Shown here in pieces: positions 39,301 through 47,874 of a stretch of 64,000 nucleotides of DNA. The number at the start of each line of letters is the position of its first letter. Within the stretch, counting starts at the first letter, position 1. The position numbers were made by a program, and so were the translations under genes. The stretch covers positions 14,081,625 to 14,145,624 of the forward strand of contig OX392542.1 of NCBI GenBank assembly GCA_947623455.1, in the 5' to 3' direction. This DNA is from Mimachlamys varia. Its lineage: Eukaryota > Mollusca > Bivalvia > Pectinida > Pectinidae. The notes under the pieces are model-generated. The model saw only the letters and a list, made by a program, of their open reading frames with translations. It did not search any database and had not been told where the DNA came from.

Positions 39301-40013
39301 AGAGATAAACGTTAGGATGGCGGTACCTTACCTGTTGCGAAGAATGTGCTCCCTAGGGCACGTTCCACTCCGACTTCGTCGCTGGCTAGGAGGAGCATGT
39401 GGTAGGCCACCAGGGTCATCCAGAGATCGCCAGTGGCATAGAGTCGGATACTGTCCGCTGCCCAGCCTATGATCACAGAATTATCATCAGAATATTTTTG
39501 GATGGTTTCCTCAATCGTCACATTGTTTGACCTTACCATGTTCCGAAATATTTTGATAGTTTTAAAATAAGAACTTTTTGATTCGAAATGAGGCGGGTCG
39601 TCCACTTCTAACGAGGGCCAGTGACTTAAACTGTTGATGACGTTATCTGTATCCTGGTATTTCTCCAGAAGTATTCCGAATACCTCGGTATCCGAGTTTG
39701 AGCTTAGATAAAGTGTGCTCATCCCGCGCTCGATCTGGGTGAAGCGTAGTAGAAGTCCAGTCTCAAGACTGAACTGAATTCCTTTCTGAATAGTTTCCTT
39801 TACCGAAAGTTTCTTAATGTTATCATTAACGCTCACAGATGTCAGTATACTTAATGCAATAATTGGTATCAGCGTCAACGTTAAAATCTTTAATATTTGG
39901 AAACGTTGCCCTTGGGTTGACAGGATATTGTATTTGCACCCTCTTGTGAAGCACCCGGACGATACCGTTACGTCGTTTGGTATTCCGAATGATGTTTTAC
40001 TGGTAATGCTCAT
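21173..40013 (-). CDS. NIT-domain membrane guanylate cyclase (complete, 7 coding exons)
   Basis: Seen: coding exons 40013-39332, 35115-34841, 26402-25970, 24682-24515, 24310-24212, 22747-22656 and 21325-21173 all have AG/GT borders and join in phase to 1902 nt, 633 residues plus stop. Order: short cytosolic N-terminus, TM1 about 41-63, extracellular NIT-type sensor about 80-318 ([29 protein letters not shown]), TM2 about 336-359, coiled-coil linker ([18 protein letters not shown]), class III cyclase domain about 414-595. Metal aspartates D421 and D465, guanine-selective E461 and C535, and N542/R546 of NVASRM are all present, so it should be an active GTP-to-cGMP cyclase. Known: the family pairs NIT with a cyclase without kinase-homology domain; annelid NIT-GCs have been linked to nitric oxide signalling. 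Inferred: signal-sensing receptor with cGMP output, active as a dimer. The ligand is not shown by the sequence. Confidence 0.93.
21590..21760 (-). mobile_element. Worn copy of the 16.8 kb MITE interior
   Basis: CGTATTCGGCTTCATTGATC followed by TTCGAAATTTAACCAAAACT is the reverse complement of the 16.9 kb interior, with changes. Confidence 0.55.
21875..22300 (+). pseudogene. Penelope-like element, RT C-terminus and 3' tail
   Basis: Same structure as the 52.9 kb copy but more diverged ([20 protein letters not shown] stretch, then the tail). It lies in the last cyclase intron, opposite in strand to the gene. Confidence 0.7.
22656..22747 (-). CDS. NIT guanylate cyclase, coding exon 6
   Basis: Residues 553-583, 92 nt, missed by simple ORF calling. 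The acceptor is TTGATTTGTAG|CT, the donor ATCAAG|GTAAGC, phase 1 in and phase 0 out. It reads [16 protein letters not shown] then ERGFVEIK, the canonical stretch after the MESTG motif. A second AG inside the exon (22686) would give a 30 nt exon but would lose the conserved KIQLS part. Confidence 0.9.
22852..24090 (+). repeat. Minisatellite, 47 bp unit, in a cyclase intron
   Basis: About 25 units, each holding GAATACGCTCACGTTCTCTC, a (CT)n run of variable length, and a less conserved CCATCCTCAATACTACAG part. It fills most of the intron between cyclase coding exons 5 and 6. Confidence 0.95.
24212..24310 (-). CDS. NIT guanylate cyclase, coding exon 5 (base-recognition Cys, transition-state Asn/Arg)
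   Basis: Residues 520-552 plus one base. The acceptor is TTGTTTAACAG|GC, the donor GGAAAAC|GTAAGT, phase 1 in and out. [20 protein letters not shown] contains C535 (guanine selectivity) and N542/R546 (transition-state stabilisation). Confidence 0.95.
24515..24682 (-). CDS. NIT guanylate cyclase, coding exon 4 (second metal Asp)
   Basis: Residues 464-519 plus one base of 520. The acceptor is TTTTTGACAG|GA, the donor AATACAG|GTAATT, phase 1 in and out. It begins [11 protein letters not shown] with the second metal aspartate D465 and ends IRIGVNTG, the usual cyclase core strand before GPVVSGVVG. Confidence 0.95.
25255..25480 (-). mobile_element. Penelope-like element 3' tail copy
   Basis: Plus-strand AAACCATAATCCGAACTC, AATCGATTAAACTAGGGGCA, GTTCCGGAAGAGTAAGC and GACGACACCCGCCATGTAAA are all in family order. 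It lies in the intron before cyclase coding exon 4. Confidence 0.75.
25970..26402 (-). CDS. NIT guanylate cyclase, coding exon 3 (TM2, linker, start of cyclase)
   Basis: Residues 320-463 plus one base. The acceptor is ATGATTTCAG|AATATT, the donor CTATTG|GTAAGT, phase 0 in and phase 1 out. TM2 lies at about 336-359. The linker is the helical signalling segment ending in LLCQMLP, as in receptor and soluble guanylate cyclases. The cyclase domain opens with [10 protein letters not shown], whose D421 is the first metal ligand; KVETIG carries the guanine-recognition E461. Confidence 0.95.
26985..27122. repeat. Inverted repeat in a cyclase intron
   Basis: TTAATGGTTTGCCGTTAAAT and its near complement ATTAAACGGCAAATCATTGA enclose a second pair AAAGATTTTTTT / AAAAAAATCT. 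Confidence 0.75.
27222..27990 (+). repeat. AT-rich satellite, 19 bp unit with 205 bp higher-order period
   Basis: Units of type ATTCACTTGTTAACACCTT. A block at 27387-27560 recurs at 27592-27780 (offset about 205 bp) with one unit gained, and a partial third block follows. Confidence 0.85.
28430..29550 (-). pseudogene. Penelope-like element, reverse transcriptase fragments and 3' tail
   Basis: Two broken frames read on the minus strand. Frame 29440-29138 carries the RT core [20 protein letters not shown] and FRYIDDVLS with the catalytic YIDD. Frame 29014-28706 carries the C-terminal part [14 protein letters not shown] and [23 protein letters not shown]. Just upstream, [14 protein letters not shown] continues the RT with a stop in it. 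Stops and frameshifts separate the parts, so it is dead. After the RT end and a stop comes the 270 bp tail that is repeated all over the window. No GIY-YIG endonuclease domain follows the RT here. It lies inside the third cyclase intron. Confidence 0.85.
29829..30082 (+). repeat. Tandem repeat, 27 bp unit
   Basis: About 9 units of GGTATCCATTCAACCCACGG plus TCTTAAT. Confidence 0.9.
30370..30510. mobile_element. MITE-like fragment with perfect hairpin
   Basis: The arms TAAGTTACAAAAGACA and TGTCTTTTGTAACTTA surround a short spacer (30446-30494). The outer part TAGAGGTTACAAAACGAGTG matches the inverted end at 15.49 kb. A related centre, AAGACACGAGCTCGTGTCTT, occurs at about 16045. Confidence 0.65.
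30500..30785. mobile_element. Pogo/Tigger-like transposon end, putative
   Basis: The right end, read inward, is CAGTGAAACCTCTCTATTTA, the typical start of Tigger/pogo terminal repeats, and is followed by AGTCCACC and GGTCTTAATAGCGGGATGGT. The interior has no transposase frame. Confidence 0.5.
31865..31912 (+). mobile_element. Dispersed mollusc repeat fragment
   Basis: AAGCAGAGTGTCCCGCCTGG then TCACATTATACATTGAAC matches the end of the 47.6 and 52.2 kb copies. Confidence 0.5.
32085..32185 (+). repeat. Dispersed mollusc repeat fragment
   Basis: TTAGTCGCCTCTTACGAATC followed by GTCAGCAGGAACG and TGCCCTACCTACAGGG. A minus-strand relative lies at 63345-63420. Confidence 0.55.
33131..33440 (+). 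repeat. Tandem repeat, 44 bp unit
   Basis: About 6 units with GTAAAGCAGGCCGCACGTGA and GGGTAACGGTACAAATAGG. Spacing of the core is exactly 44 bp for the first four; later units decay. The 192-residue minus frame across it is repeat-driven. Confidence 0.9.
34183..34330 (+). repeat. Dispersed repeat, direct copy of 13.78 kb
   Basis: AAAGCTGACGAAAACTTTGA, TATGACGTACATTTAGGAGG and TATCCATCTTTCCAAAGGTA. Open frames over it are not supported as genes. Confidence 0.65.
34841..35115 (-). CDS. NIT guanylate cyclase, coding exon 2 (second half of NIT domain)
   Basis: Residues 228-319. The acceptor is AAATGTTGCAG|GG and the donor GGTCAG|GTAAGA, phase 1 in and phase 0 out. It continues the NIT four-helix pattern ([15 protein letters not shown], then [18 protein letters not shown]), the usual juxtamembrane end of the domain. 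Two N-linked glycosylation sequons (NET and NMT) fit an outside location. Confidence 0.92.
35874..36059 (+). pseudogene. Non-LTR retrotransposon (LINE) C-terminal fragment, putative
   Basis: The frame ends [18 protein letters not shown], then a hydrophobic stretch and YINETDRFT, stop. This resembles the C-terminal tail of animal LINE reverse transcriptases (LLFG..., then a ...YI..TKRF end). No RT core is present. It lies in the intron between cyclase coding exons 1 and 2, opposite strand. Confidence 0.45.
36455..36640 (+). mobile_element. Dispersed repeat family C copy
   Basis: GATGACGTAACACAAACATA to TCCAAAATTTCTAAACTAAT in the family order. Confidence 0.65.
36640..39330. other. Intron of the cyclase gene, no other gene seen
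   Basis: Part of the 4.2 kb intron (35116-39331). A pair of overlapping short frames at 37.75-38.07 kb gives no recognised protein. Confidence 0.55.
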
Positions 40014-40014
40014 C
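39332..40014 (-). CDS. NIT guanylate cyclase, coding exon 1 (TM1 and first half of NIT domain)
   Basis: Residues 1-227 plus one base of codon 228. I start at the ATG at 40013 because an acceptor (TTTACTTTTCAG) sits one base upstream. The open frame runs further to 40070, but that part would be intron. TM1 is the stretch [30 protein letters not shown] near residue 95 and [13 protein letters not shown] near 217 are typical NIT helix motifs. The donor is ACAG|GTAAGG, phase 1. Confidence 0.92.
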
Positions 40015-40574
40015 CTGAAAAGTAAATATTTGAAATAACTTGAACAAATAAAACGATGACCAAGATCCACGACACAACAATATAGTTTGTAGCACTGATA
40101 GTAGAACGCTCGAATCTATGCATTATCTATTTGATATATAGTTTGAATCTAATTATTAAAATGTCATCTAAAATTCCAATAGAATCGATTTCTGTAACTC
40201 CTCATTGTCTGTCTATAATACATAGTTTACGTAACTCGTACAGAACAATATCGAATATCATTAATGGATAACTACTTAGACAACATTAAAGAAACATATT
40301 GTGAAAAATAAATCTTTTGGGAGATTTTAGGAAAATCAAAACTGTTTTATACCTCTGAAAAATACGGTGAAATCTACACGCGATGTAATCCGAATAGGGT
40401 ACCATCAAATGTCTCAATCTTGATCACATTAAGCACTTAAATGATACAAAAATGATTTTAAAAACCTATACATGTCAAATATAAGTACGTAAGGTTCCAC
40501 TACATTTCCTTTTTTATACAAGTCTGAAAATGCTCTACCTGCACATAAGCACATTACCTTAACTTATCCATTAC

Positions 40575-40690
40575 CTGTGAACTCGTCAGACAGATACTAC
40601 AGTCACGCGACTCACTGTGAACAGACAAGTGTGACGCGAAACTTATCCATCAGTTTTCTAGTCACCCGTCACCTTTATAGCAGCGGTATC
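40575..40690 (-). promoter_or_regulatory. Probable TATA promoter and 5' UTR exon of the NIT guanylate cyclase
   Basis: On the minus strand a TATAAAG box lies at 40679-40673, and a consensus donor ACAG|GTAATG ends a possible exon at 40575. The next acceptor (TTTTCAG at about 40015) leaves a single G before the ATG at 40013, so a short non-coding first exon of about 75 nt (about 40649-40575) and a 560 nt intron fit. A short upstream ATG at 40650 (12 codons, stop at 40612) falls right at the expected start site and may not be transcribed. This is inference from motifs and spacing; no transcript evidence is available. Confidence 0.5.
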
Positions 40691-40884
40691 GATCTGTTGA
40701 TCACCAAGCAGGTAATGGCGAACAAGCCTTACATCACCAAAGATTGGCGAGTTACATAGGTGCAATATGCCCATACATTCAATTATAGCCTATTTGAATA
40801 AATTTTGTTTCCGTCTTTGCAGAAGAGTTGGTAATATAAGGATGACCAAAAAACGACATTACATATTGAATTAAGAGTACGAAG

Positions 40885-41045
40885 GCCGGGAACCCTGGTC
40901 TCATTCTCTTGTTGGTTTGTTTGTTGTTTTTCCCCCAATGGTTTTTATGTGATTATTTTCTCTGTTTATACTGTTCCTTTGTTTAACCGATTTTTAGTTT
41001 GGATTATGGTTTTGTTGAGGCTTCGGTATTCTCTGATACTTTTAA
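40885..41045 (+). mobile_element. Penelope-like element 3' tail copy (partial)
   Basis: Ends in GTTTGGATTATGGTTTTGTT, then TTCGGTATTCTCTGA. It lies just upstream of the cyclase promoter. Confidence 0.65.
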
Positions 41046-41074
41046 TTGGCCTTAGGGCAGAATTGCTTTGTTAC

Positions 41075-41235
41075 AGGTGGTCCTCTATTGATGGGGACAA
41101 TGAAGGGTCCCTTTAAAAGGGGATACGTCCTTGGAGGACGAAACAGCTGTATGATGCAGTTTAGTTCATATTTTAGGCATACTGTATCTATTACTTAATT
41201 TCAAAGGTGCAGCATATGTGTGTGTTATAGTAGTG
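41075..41235 (-). mobile_element. Dispersed repeat family C copy, inverted
   Basis: Plus-strand GGACGAAACAGCTGTATGAT, GGCATACTGTATCTATTACT and GGTGCAGCATATGTGTGTGT are the reverse complement of the family. Confidence 0.6.
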
Positions 41236-41699
41236 TATGTCTTCTTCAACCTTAACACTACTGCAAGTCGCTGCATCAGGTCATGTTTTCCGAAAAATGG
41301 TTTTGCCAGAATTGACCAAGACCAGTAAAGTAAAATAAACAAAGGACAGATAGCTAAATTTTTAAGTTTTAAGGACTTTGTTTTTCAGGGGGAAACCCTG
41401 TAAGATTTTCAACGAAAGGCTGCTGACCAGTAAGGAAGTTACAAGGTATTGTTATATTGGTTGTAAGGAAACCAGTAAGGTGACTACATGATAAAACAGA
41501 GTATTGAACACGATGTTGTCCCAACATGCAAAGGCTAAGTTGGTTTTCACACTATTTGTCTCTTACGAACGTGTCTCTGACTCGTTTTAGATGTTCGTAG
41601 ATCGCAGGTAATTCCAGTTAAGTGGAAGCTCACTACTTTATATTGAAGCGTCCAGGAATAGCCCATGCAGAATTCCGCAAATGCATAGCAATTAAAAGA

Positions 41700-41820
41700 T
41701 TTTTAAAAATCAAAGAATACCAAAGCGACAACAAAACAATAATGCGAACTCAAAGTCGATTTTACAAAGGACAAAATATGAACAAAGGAAATATTTACAT
41801 GGGGCCCTTGTAAAAGTGCG
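41700..41820 (-). mobile_element. Penelope-like element 3' tail copy (partial)
   Basis: Plus-strand AAGAATACCAAAGCGACAAC to TTTACATGGGGCCCTTGTAA; only the distal end of the tail is kept. Confidence 0.65.
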
Positions 41821-41964
41821 AGGCGATTTGCCTATGATTGCAAGCACTTATTTAATCAATTAGCGATAGGGTATGAAGGGGAGGGGGAGGGGGCAGGCTA
41901 CCATTTAATATTAATTGTCTGTTAACATTGATCAAAATAATAACAAAAAAAATAGTGAAAGGAT

Positions 41965-42120
41965 ACATTCGTTACATGGTTTGTGAAGGTTATATACGGG
42001 AATATATGAGGTCGGTGTAAAATCCGTATTGGCCTCGGCCTTCGGCCTCACTAAATACGGAATTTTCATCGACCTCATATATTCCCGTATTCAACATCCA
42101 CACTTCATGTAACAAATAGT
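41965..42120. repeat. Fold-back element, about 155 bp
   Basis: Inner arms ATACGGGAATATATGAGGTC and GACCTCATATATTCCCGTAT with a centre GCCTCGGCCTTCGGCCTC. Outer arms (TTCGTTACATGG / TTCATGTAACAAA) are less perfect. Confidence 0.85.
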
Positions 42121-42124
42121 ATAC

Positions 42125-43500
42125 CGCGCGTGGACATATACCACGCATGGAGACAGATTTCTAAATTACCTGAGTTAGTAGATGAATAGTAATCAAAATC
42201 AAACCACATTAATCAATACAAGGACAAGAACTGATGCACTGCTTTTAGAGTCACATGACATCGTTAACTCATTATGTACGCCTGTTAGTGTAGCGAGATT
42301 AATGAAGCAGTGTAACTGATCATTTCATAAGCTATTCGAAATCAATAGTGAAACTGTATATTAACCGAGCTTTAAGTTCACCCCTCACATAAGATAACTA
42401 TATGTACGACTATCAATAGTCCATCACTTTAAGGTCAGTAACCGAGACTTGGTAAGATGATTATTTGTCAGATACGCTGTGTGGGTGTTTTGTCCTAACG
42501 TTCAGAGTAATATTTAGACCAGTTTTGCTTTTTCGGTGTGTCGTTGAAGGGGCAATTAAGCGAAGTTTGTTTACTTTTTTATAATATCACCAAATAGGTT
42601 ATAACATTGTAGTTCGGTTATCCTTTGTCAACTATTCATACCGATATTTTGACAAAATTTGATGTTTTCCATGCGTTTTTCAATTAATAATAAGGAAATC
42701 CTAAATCGTCCAACCTGTGTTAATGAGACATATGCTTACAAACATCTCTGAGCACTCTGACCCCATCGAGCATGCGTGTTTTCTGGTTAAAAATGTTCCT
42801 TCAGAAGGCCCCTGTGTGTGGAACTTTCCATAACATCTGCATTTGATTAGTTTGAAGTATACCAACCAAATTTGGAATTTAATAATAATCATAGATATTA
42901 TTATTGATGACAACGTATTTCTTGAATCTAACATACTTTGAAAGAAGTACTTTTGAAATCAAACACATTGTGTCCTCGTGTCCAATTGTTTACAACACAC
43001 AGACATATGTAGCCGCGCCTGGAGGCGTAGTTATTTGGTGCTACAGTTGTATATTTAAATGTCGTTTTATTTGGCGCGAATACCTTTGTCTGAATTTAGG
43101 TATTTTTCATTCTAGTTAAATTTAAAAATTACGGGTTCAATAAATTGCCCCTTTAAGTTATAGTTAATATATTTATCTATCTGAGATAGCGCGGATCTGA
43201 TACTGGATCTCGAACAATGACATACCATACCGACACACCCATCACAGTATTTATTTACCCGGTAACTATGTGTTGACCACGGCTTAATCATCATCTTTCG
43301 CATACAATGTATCGTTCATGTATCAACTACAGTACCATCAAAGGCGTAACAATCACTCATTAGAACAACATATCCTTAATCTCCAATCTACATGCTTCAG
43401 AAAAGGAATGAAAAAATGAAAATGCATTAAAATCCATTTAAAAAGACGCTGACAAGGAAACTAAATTGTTAAAAGGTCTATATTAAAACCCTCCAGCTGT
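42125..43500. other. No gene seen
   Basis: Only short frames; no repeat recognised. Confidence 0.5.
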
Positions 43501-43504
43501 TACA

Positions 43505-43760
43505 CGAAGGCACAGTGGTCTTGTGGTAGAACGTTCAAGACCGAAAGGTTGCAGGTTCAAAGCTCAACATTGATTTGTAACTTTGAAATATATTATTTAT
43601 TCTGCTTATCCCGGTCTCCAGAAAATGAGTACTTGATTGGACAGTGATAGATTTGTTGAATTCCAGCCATGAGCGCAAAAATGGCAGCAGCGGCTGCTTG
43701 GTCTCCAGCGAGTTGAAAACGATCCGGCTGGTTGGAAAATCCCTTTAATCGCGGTAAAGT
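43505..43760 (+). mobile_element. tRNA-derived SINE, second family
   Basis: Better preserved head (CAGTGGTCTTGTGGTAGAAC and GGTTGCAGGTTCAAAGC) and the shared body CCATGAGCGCAAAAATGGCA, ending GGCTGGTTGG. Confidence 0.65.
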
Positions 43761-43774
43761 ACAGTGGTATTTGA

Positions 43775-43815
43775 CTTATTTTGTTTAATGTCCTATTTAC
43801 AGCTAAGATCATTGA
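43775..43815 (+). mobile_element. Short SINE fragment, same core
   Basis: TTTAATGTCCTATTTACAGC plus TAAGATCATTGAAG matches the family start only. It directly follows the other SINE at 43505-43760. Confidence 0.45.
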
Positions 43816-44879
43816 AGAACGTTTCCCAATGTGCACTGTGTACATACCCGTACACGAGTGCAGGTTTACAGCAAAACGATAGTGGTTGAAGTTGAAGAAA
43901 GCGCTAAAATAGAGCACTGACAGACTAACAGGGACCTTGCCGTGTGGCTTTATATCTCTCGTAAATCATCAAGAACTCATCTGTCCATTTTGATGTGCTT
44001 GACACTCCAAAAACGATCGAAAGGCTCACGTGTCCTAATGATTTAACACAGATGTCGTCTTTAACACTCATAAGTATTGGGATACATGGAATACGTTGGT
44101 TTGCTAAAAAAACAAAACAGCATACAACAAATAAATCGTCAATTGATCACAGTGTTAAAATAAATTGTGGACAGAAACACACATTTCAATTCCACCTACG
44201 ACCAGATGACTTAAATCTGGTCTGTTGACTTCTTGATAAATCATGATACACGTTATCCTAAACGTTTGGACCCAAATGTCCAAACACTGACCTTGATCTT
44301 TGGTCAGTTGACTCCTTTGTTAAATCTGAAAACTTAACTCATAATGTTATTATGACAATGATCATCAGCGACAAAATGAACTAATGACCCTTTTTGTCGA
44401 CCTCCATGTGTATGTTTGTGAACTAAACACCTTGACCTAATTTCATGTAAATCGGTCAACAGATTACCTAATTCATCAGCCAGAAATACACCCATTTTAA
44501 TTGAAATGCATATATCAGTTATTACAATGGAACGGAAATTACAATGTCACTACTGTCAAGATGTCTTGTAGGGATATATAATATCTATTTCTGTTTTATT
44601 AACAATTATCATCCATGCTTAACACATTGGTGCGAAGCTTATGTTAGTAATCAGTACAACGTCGTTGTATCCAGCTAAATCGAAGGAGGCGATTAGTATA
44701 GGACTAAGTGTAGATTTGGGGTTGTTGTTCATTCTTGTATTTGGTAAAACAAAGACAGACTAGGAGTATCTTTCTCTCGTGACAAGTATTACTGAACTCC
44801 CTACGGAATCGGTGGATATCTTCTCTGCTGTCTCATAGGAAGATTATAAAAACACTCAATTAAAGTGCTGGCCTAATGG

Positions 44880-45015
44880 CCATTTCCTCTTTCCCATCTT
44901 AATTTTGGGGGTTTTCCTTTTTCCTAACTTTATTATGGCGTTTTTTCCTTTACCTAACTTAATTTTGGGAGTTTTTTTCCTATCTTTATTTTAGGTTTTT
45001 TTCCTTTTTCCTGTC
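44880..45015 (+). repeat. Degenerate T-rich tandem repeat
   Basis: CCTAACTTAATTTTGGG followed by GTTTTTTCCTTT occurs about four times with drift, unit about 35-40 bp. Confidence 0.6.
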
Positions 45016-45710
45016 TTTTTTGTCTTTCTTATAACATTCTTTATTAAGTAGTGTCTCCGTAAAGACCCGGCCTCACGTGACTGTGTTTTAGCTTTTGCGA
45101 GGACGTTAAACTCTGAGCAAGCAAAGGCTCAGGTACATACGCAAGTCTTTGAAACATCTCTTTGATGTTCATGTTGTACCACTATATTTGTGTGAGGGAC
45201 AATAGTTGCGTCCTTTCAGTGACGCCAGTTGACTAGACTCATTATTTAGCTTGGTTGGAATGTATTTTCCGTGTTGTAGTGTTGTAGCTACTGTAACTTT
45301 TTACTTCAATCATTGTCACGGTAAAATGGTCTGTTTCATTGATTCCGCATTACTGATAGAACAATAATCAATGAATTCACAAAGCGTTACTTTTATATTT
45401 GATTGATGTTTTTAAAAGCCCATCTGTACACTTAATCTTAGAAAAAATTGTAAAAAAAGAAACCACTTGTTTAATCGTAATGCAACATTATATCATGGGT
45501 ATTATACATCCTTTCTTTATCCGAAACACTTTAAATTTATAAACCAGATGTCGAGCAAGGCAGATATAATAGCAGGAATTTAAGTAATATCTACAATTTA
45601 CTGATATAACGGATTTATACTTTGATTTAACCAAGAAGCATGTAGATGACATATACGCTTATTATAAACTCACATAAGCAGTTGTTGTACTAGCTCGTTC
45701 TGCAGTGATT

Positions 45711-45769
45711 GGTGGTTTCTTGCTGTTCATAGTCGTGTCGGTGGTTTCTTGCTGTTCATAGTCGTGTCG
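45711..45769 (+). repeat. Tandem duplication, 29 bp x 2
   Basis: GGTGGTTTCTTGCTGTTCAT plus AGTCGTGTC twice, apparently identical, so recent. Confidence 0.9.
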
Positions 45770-46739
45770 CACATGGCATGGACATTTTGAAAAGACAACC
45801 CAATCTATGATGGAGTGAAATAACATCGAATCATCAGATTCAACAACAAACCACTATCGAATCCGATGAAGCTGTGGTGTATACGTTAATCTGACAGCAC
45901 CAGTTCAAGGAAAAGTCAGCTAATGACTTTCATACACTTCGGCATGCTGTATATATTACTAAATATGGAGCGTCCATGGCTACAGTTAATCTCATTTGAG
46001 TATATTATAATTATTTTCACGAGTGCGAAGCATTATTTAATATTAATATTTCGTTTTTGTCATATTTTCGAGATTCCTTAAAGTTTTAGACAAAGTATTT
46101 AATTTTTGACATATGCGGTCGGTTACTGATCGAATAAGAGTGCTTCCAGAATACCAAAACGCCAAAGGATATACCGGTAGTTCTGGAAAAAACCACAATC
46201 GAATTCGAGAGAGGGGTCTATTTTTGATAATGTTCAAAAATGAAGAAAATTGTTTTTCTTTCATTTGAATAATTAAATGGGATTTATACAACTATCCACT
46301 GTCAAAAATATAGGAATGGAATATATTGTTGAACTGTATGTTTTAAAAACGTAAAATTGCAAAAATATCGCATTTTAAGGATTTTAATTGTATCAAAAAC
46401 TATACATACATGAAATTGAAAAATAGCAAAACATGGTAAGCAGTTAATTTTAACATTAAATACATCGATAGTTATACATACTTCAAAATTGGGTTTTGCT
46501 TGATTTCAAAGCATTTGCAGAAAAGATGTATCCAAACTTTTGGATGGCAGTTTACAATGTAGATGTGTAATAAAACACTGACCTGTTCTTATTGTGTATA
46601 TGAACTCTAATTGATGACCCCAGAGGATCGCGGGCAGGCTTGCTACATTATATCATCACTGGTGAGGATATAAGATTTCTGATGTCACCACTAGTGATGA
46701 TATAAGCAGTGGTGATATAAGTTGATATGGTCTGATATT

Positions 46740-46890
46740 TCGCAGATAATTATAGATTATCACACGGTATTTTCAGGGTTAGTCGTTTAAACAATTTTCT
46801 CATCGCAAGCACGTGGATAAATTAGAGAGGTCACCGCAGATAAACACGAGATTTTATCCACCTGTGAGCGAACACTTAAATCATGTTGCA
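46740..46890 (-). repeat. Dispersed repeat, inverted partner of 12.7 kb
   Basis: See 12720-12870; TATAGATTATCACACGGTAT and TTCAGGGTTAGTCGT match with changes. Confidence 0.6.
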
Positions 46891-47514
46891 TAGTTACATA
46901 TCGCCATTGACTTCCTTATATGCATACATGTTTTTACGCTTGAAGTTGTGTTTTTATGCTCAAAATATGTTTTCATTACTTTTATTGATATTTTTATGAC
47001 GGACTATTTTCTTACGCGGATCACTTTTGTTTCGATACCATTTCCGGAAATGATGTCATGTAATCGCAAGCAGAAGTTTTTGATTTAGAAATTATGTTCT
47101 CAGGTGCTGTAAAATGGGACAATTTGTTCTCAAGTTCTTCAGAAATCTGAAGAAGTTCTCAACTTCTCCTAACAATGCCTCATCATGATATTGAGTTTAT
47201 CATGTCACCGGTACAGTAGGTGGAATAAAGCAATATATAGTTATTGACGTGTGTTTAACCAGTTTAAAGTATTTCAGCAGATTAGGTACATGTATACGTA
47301 TATGTTGAATGTTTATGCCACGCAAGTAAAACATATTTCTATTTCTATGTTTATTTTGATAAAGATATATCTAAACGTTAAATGTGTGTATCATTCCTTT
47401 TATTCAAATAAAGTTTGATATGATAAGTAAAATTATTTAAATTTATTTAAAACATGTATAGGCTCTTCTCGAGCCCATAGTCCCTGTCCTATTCGATAAT
47501 TTGGTTTTGGTTCT

Positions 47515-47700
47515 GGTTTTTGTTGTTTCGTCCTATTACGTAACAGCCAAGGTCAGTTACGGACGGCATCCCAGTAAATGTAATGTAAGTGCATATGTTA
47601 AGTGCAGGAGCATTTGAGATGCTTCGGTTTTTTCGACGAAGACCCCAAGCAGAACTCTCCATCCGGTCACATTAAACTGACAATAGGTGATCTCATATGA
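47515..47700 (+). mobile_element. Composite SINE fragment
   Basis: TCGTCCTATTACGTAACAGC opens it, and CCATCCGGTCACATTAAACT closes it. The latter part matches 52160-52315 and 31865-31912. Confidence 0.55.
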
Positions 47701-47874
47701 TCTGTCTGGTACCTTATTTAACATTTAATTGAACTTTTACACTGAAATGTATTCATCCGTGCGTTAACTGATCCAAAATGATACGCAACATTTCATTTAT
47801 ACTATTTTTACGTTATATATTTAGTTAAGATGTTGTTAGACTACAAATATTGTAGATAAAATAGATTATACACT

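Larger units (their letters stand above)
43820..47510. other. No gene seen
   Basis: Short tandem duplications (44.9 and 45.7 kb) and a dispersed repeat (46.7 kb). A small direct/inverted cluster of GTGATGATATAAG words lies at 46650-46720. Confidence 0.5.

Noticed and set aside
40014..40070. N-terminal extension of the cyclase frame (19 more residues)
   Set aside because: A strong acceptor lies one base before the ATG at 40013; the extension reads intron sequence.
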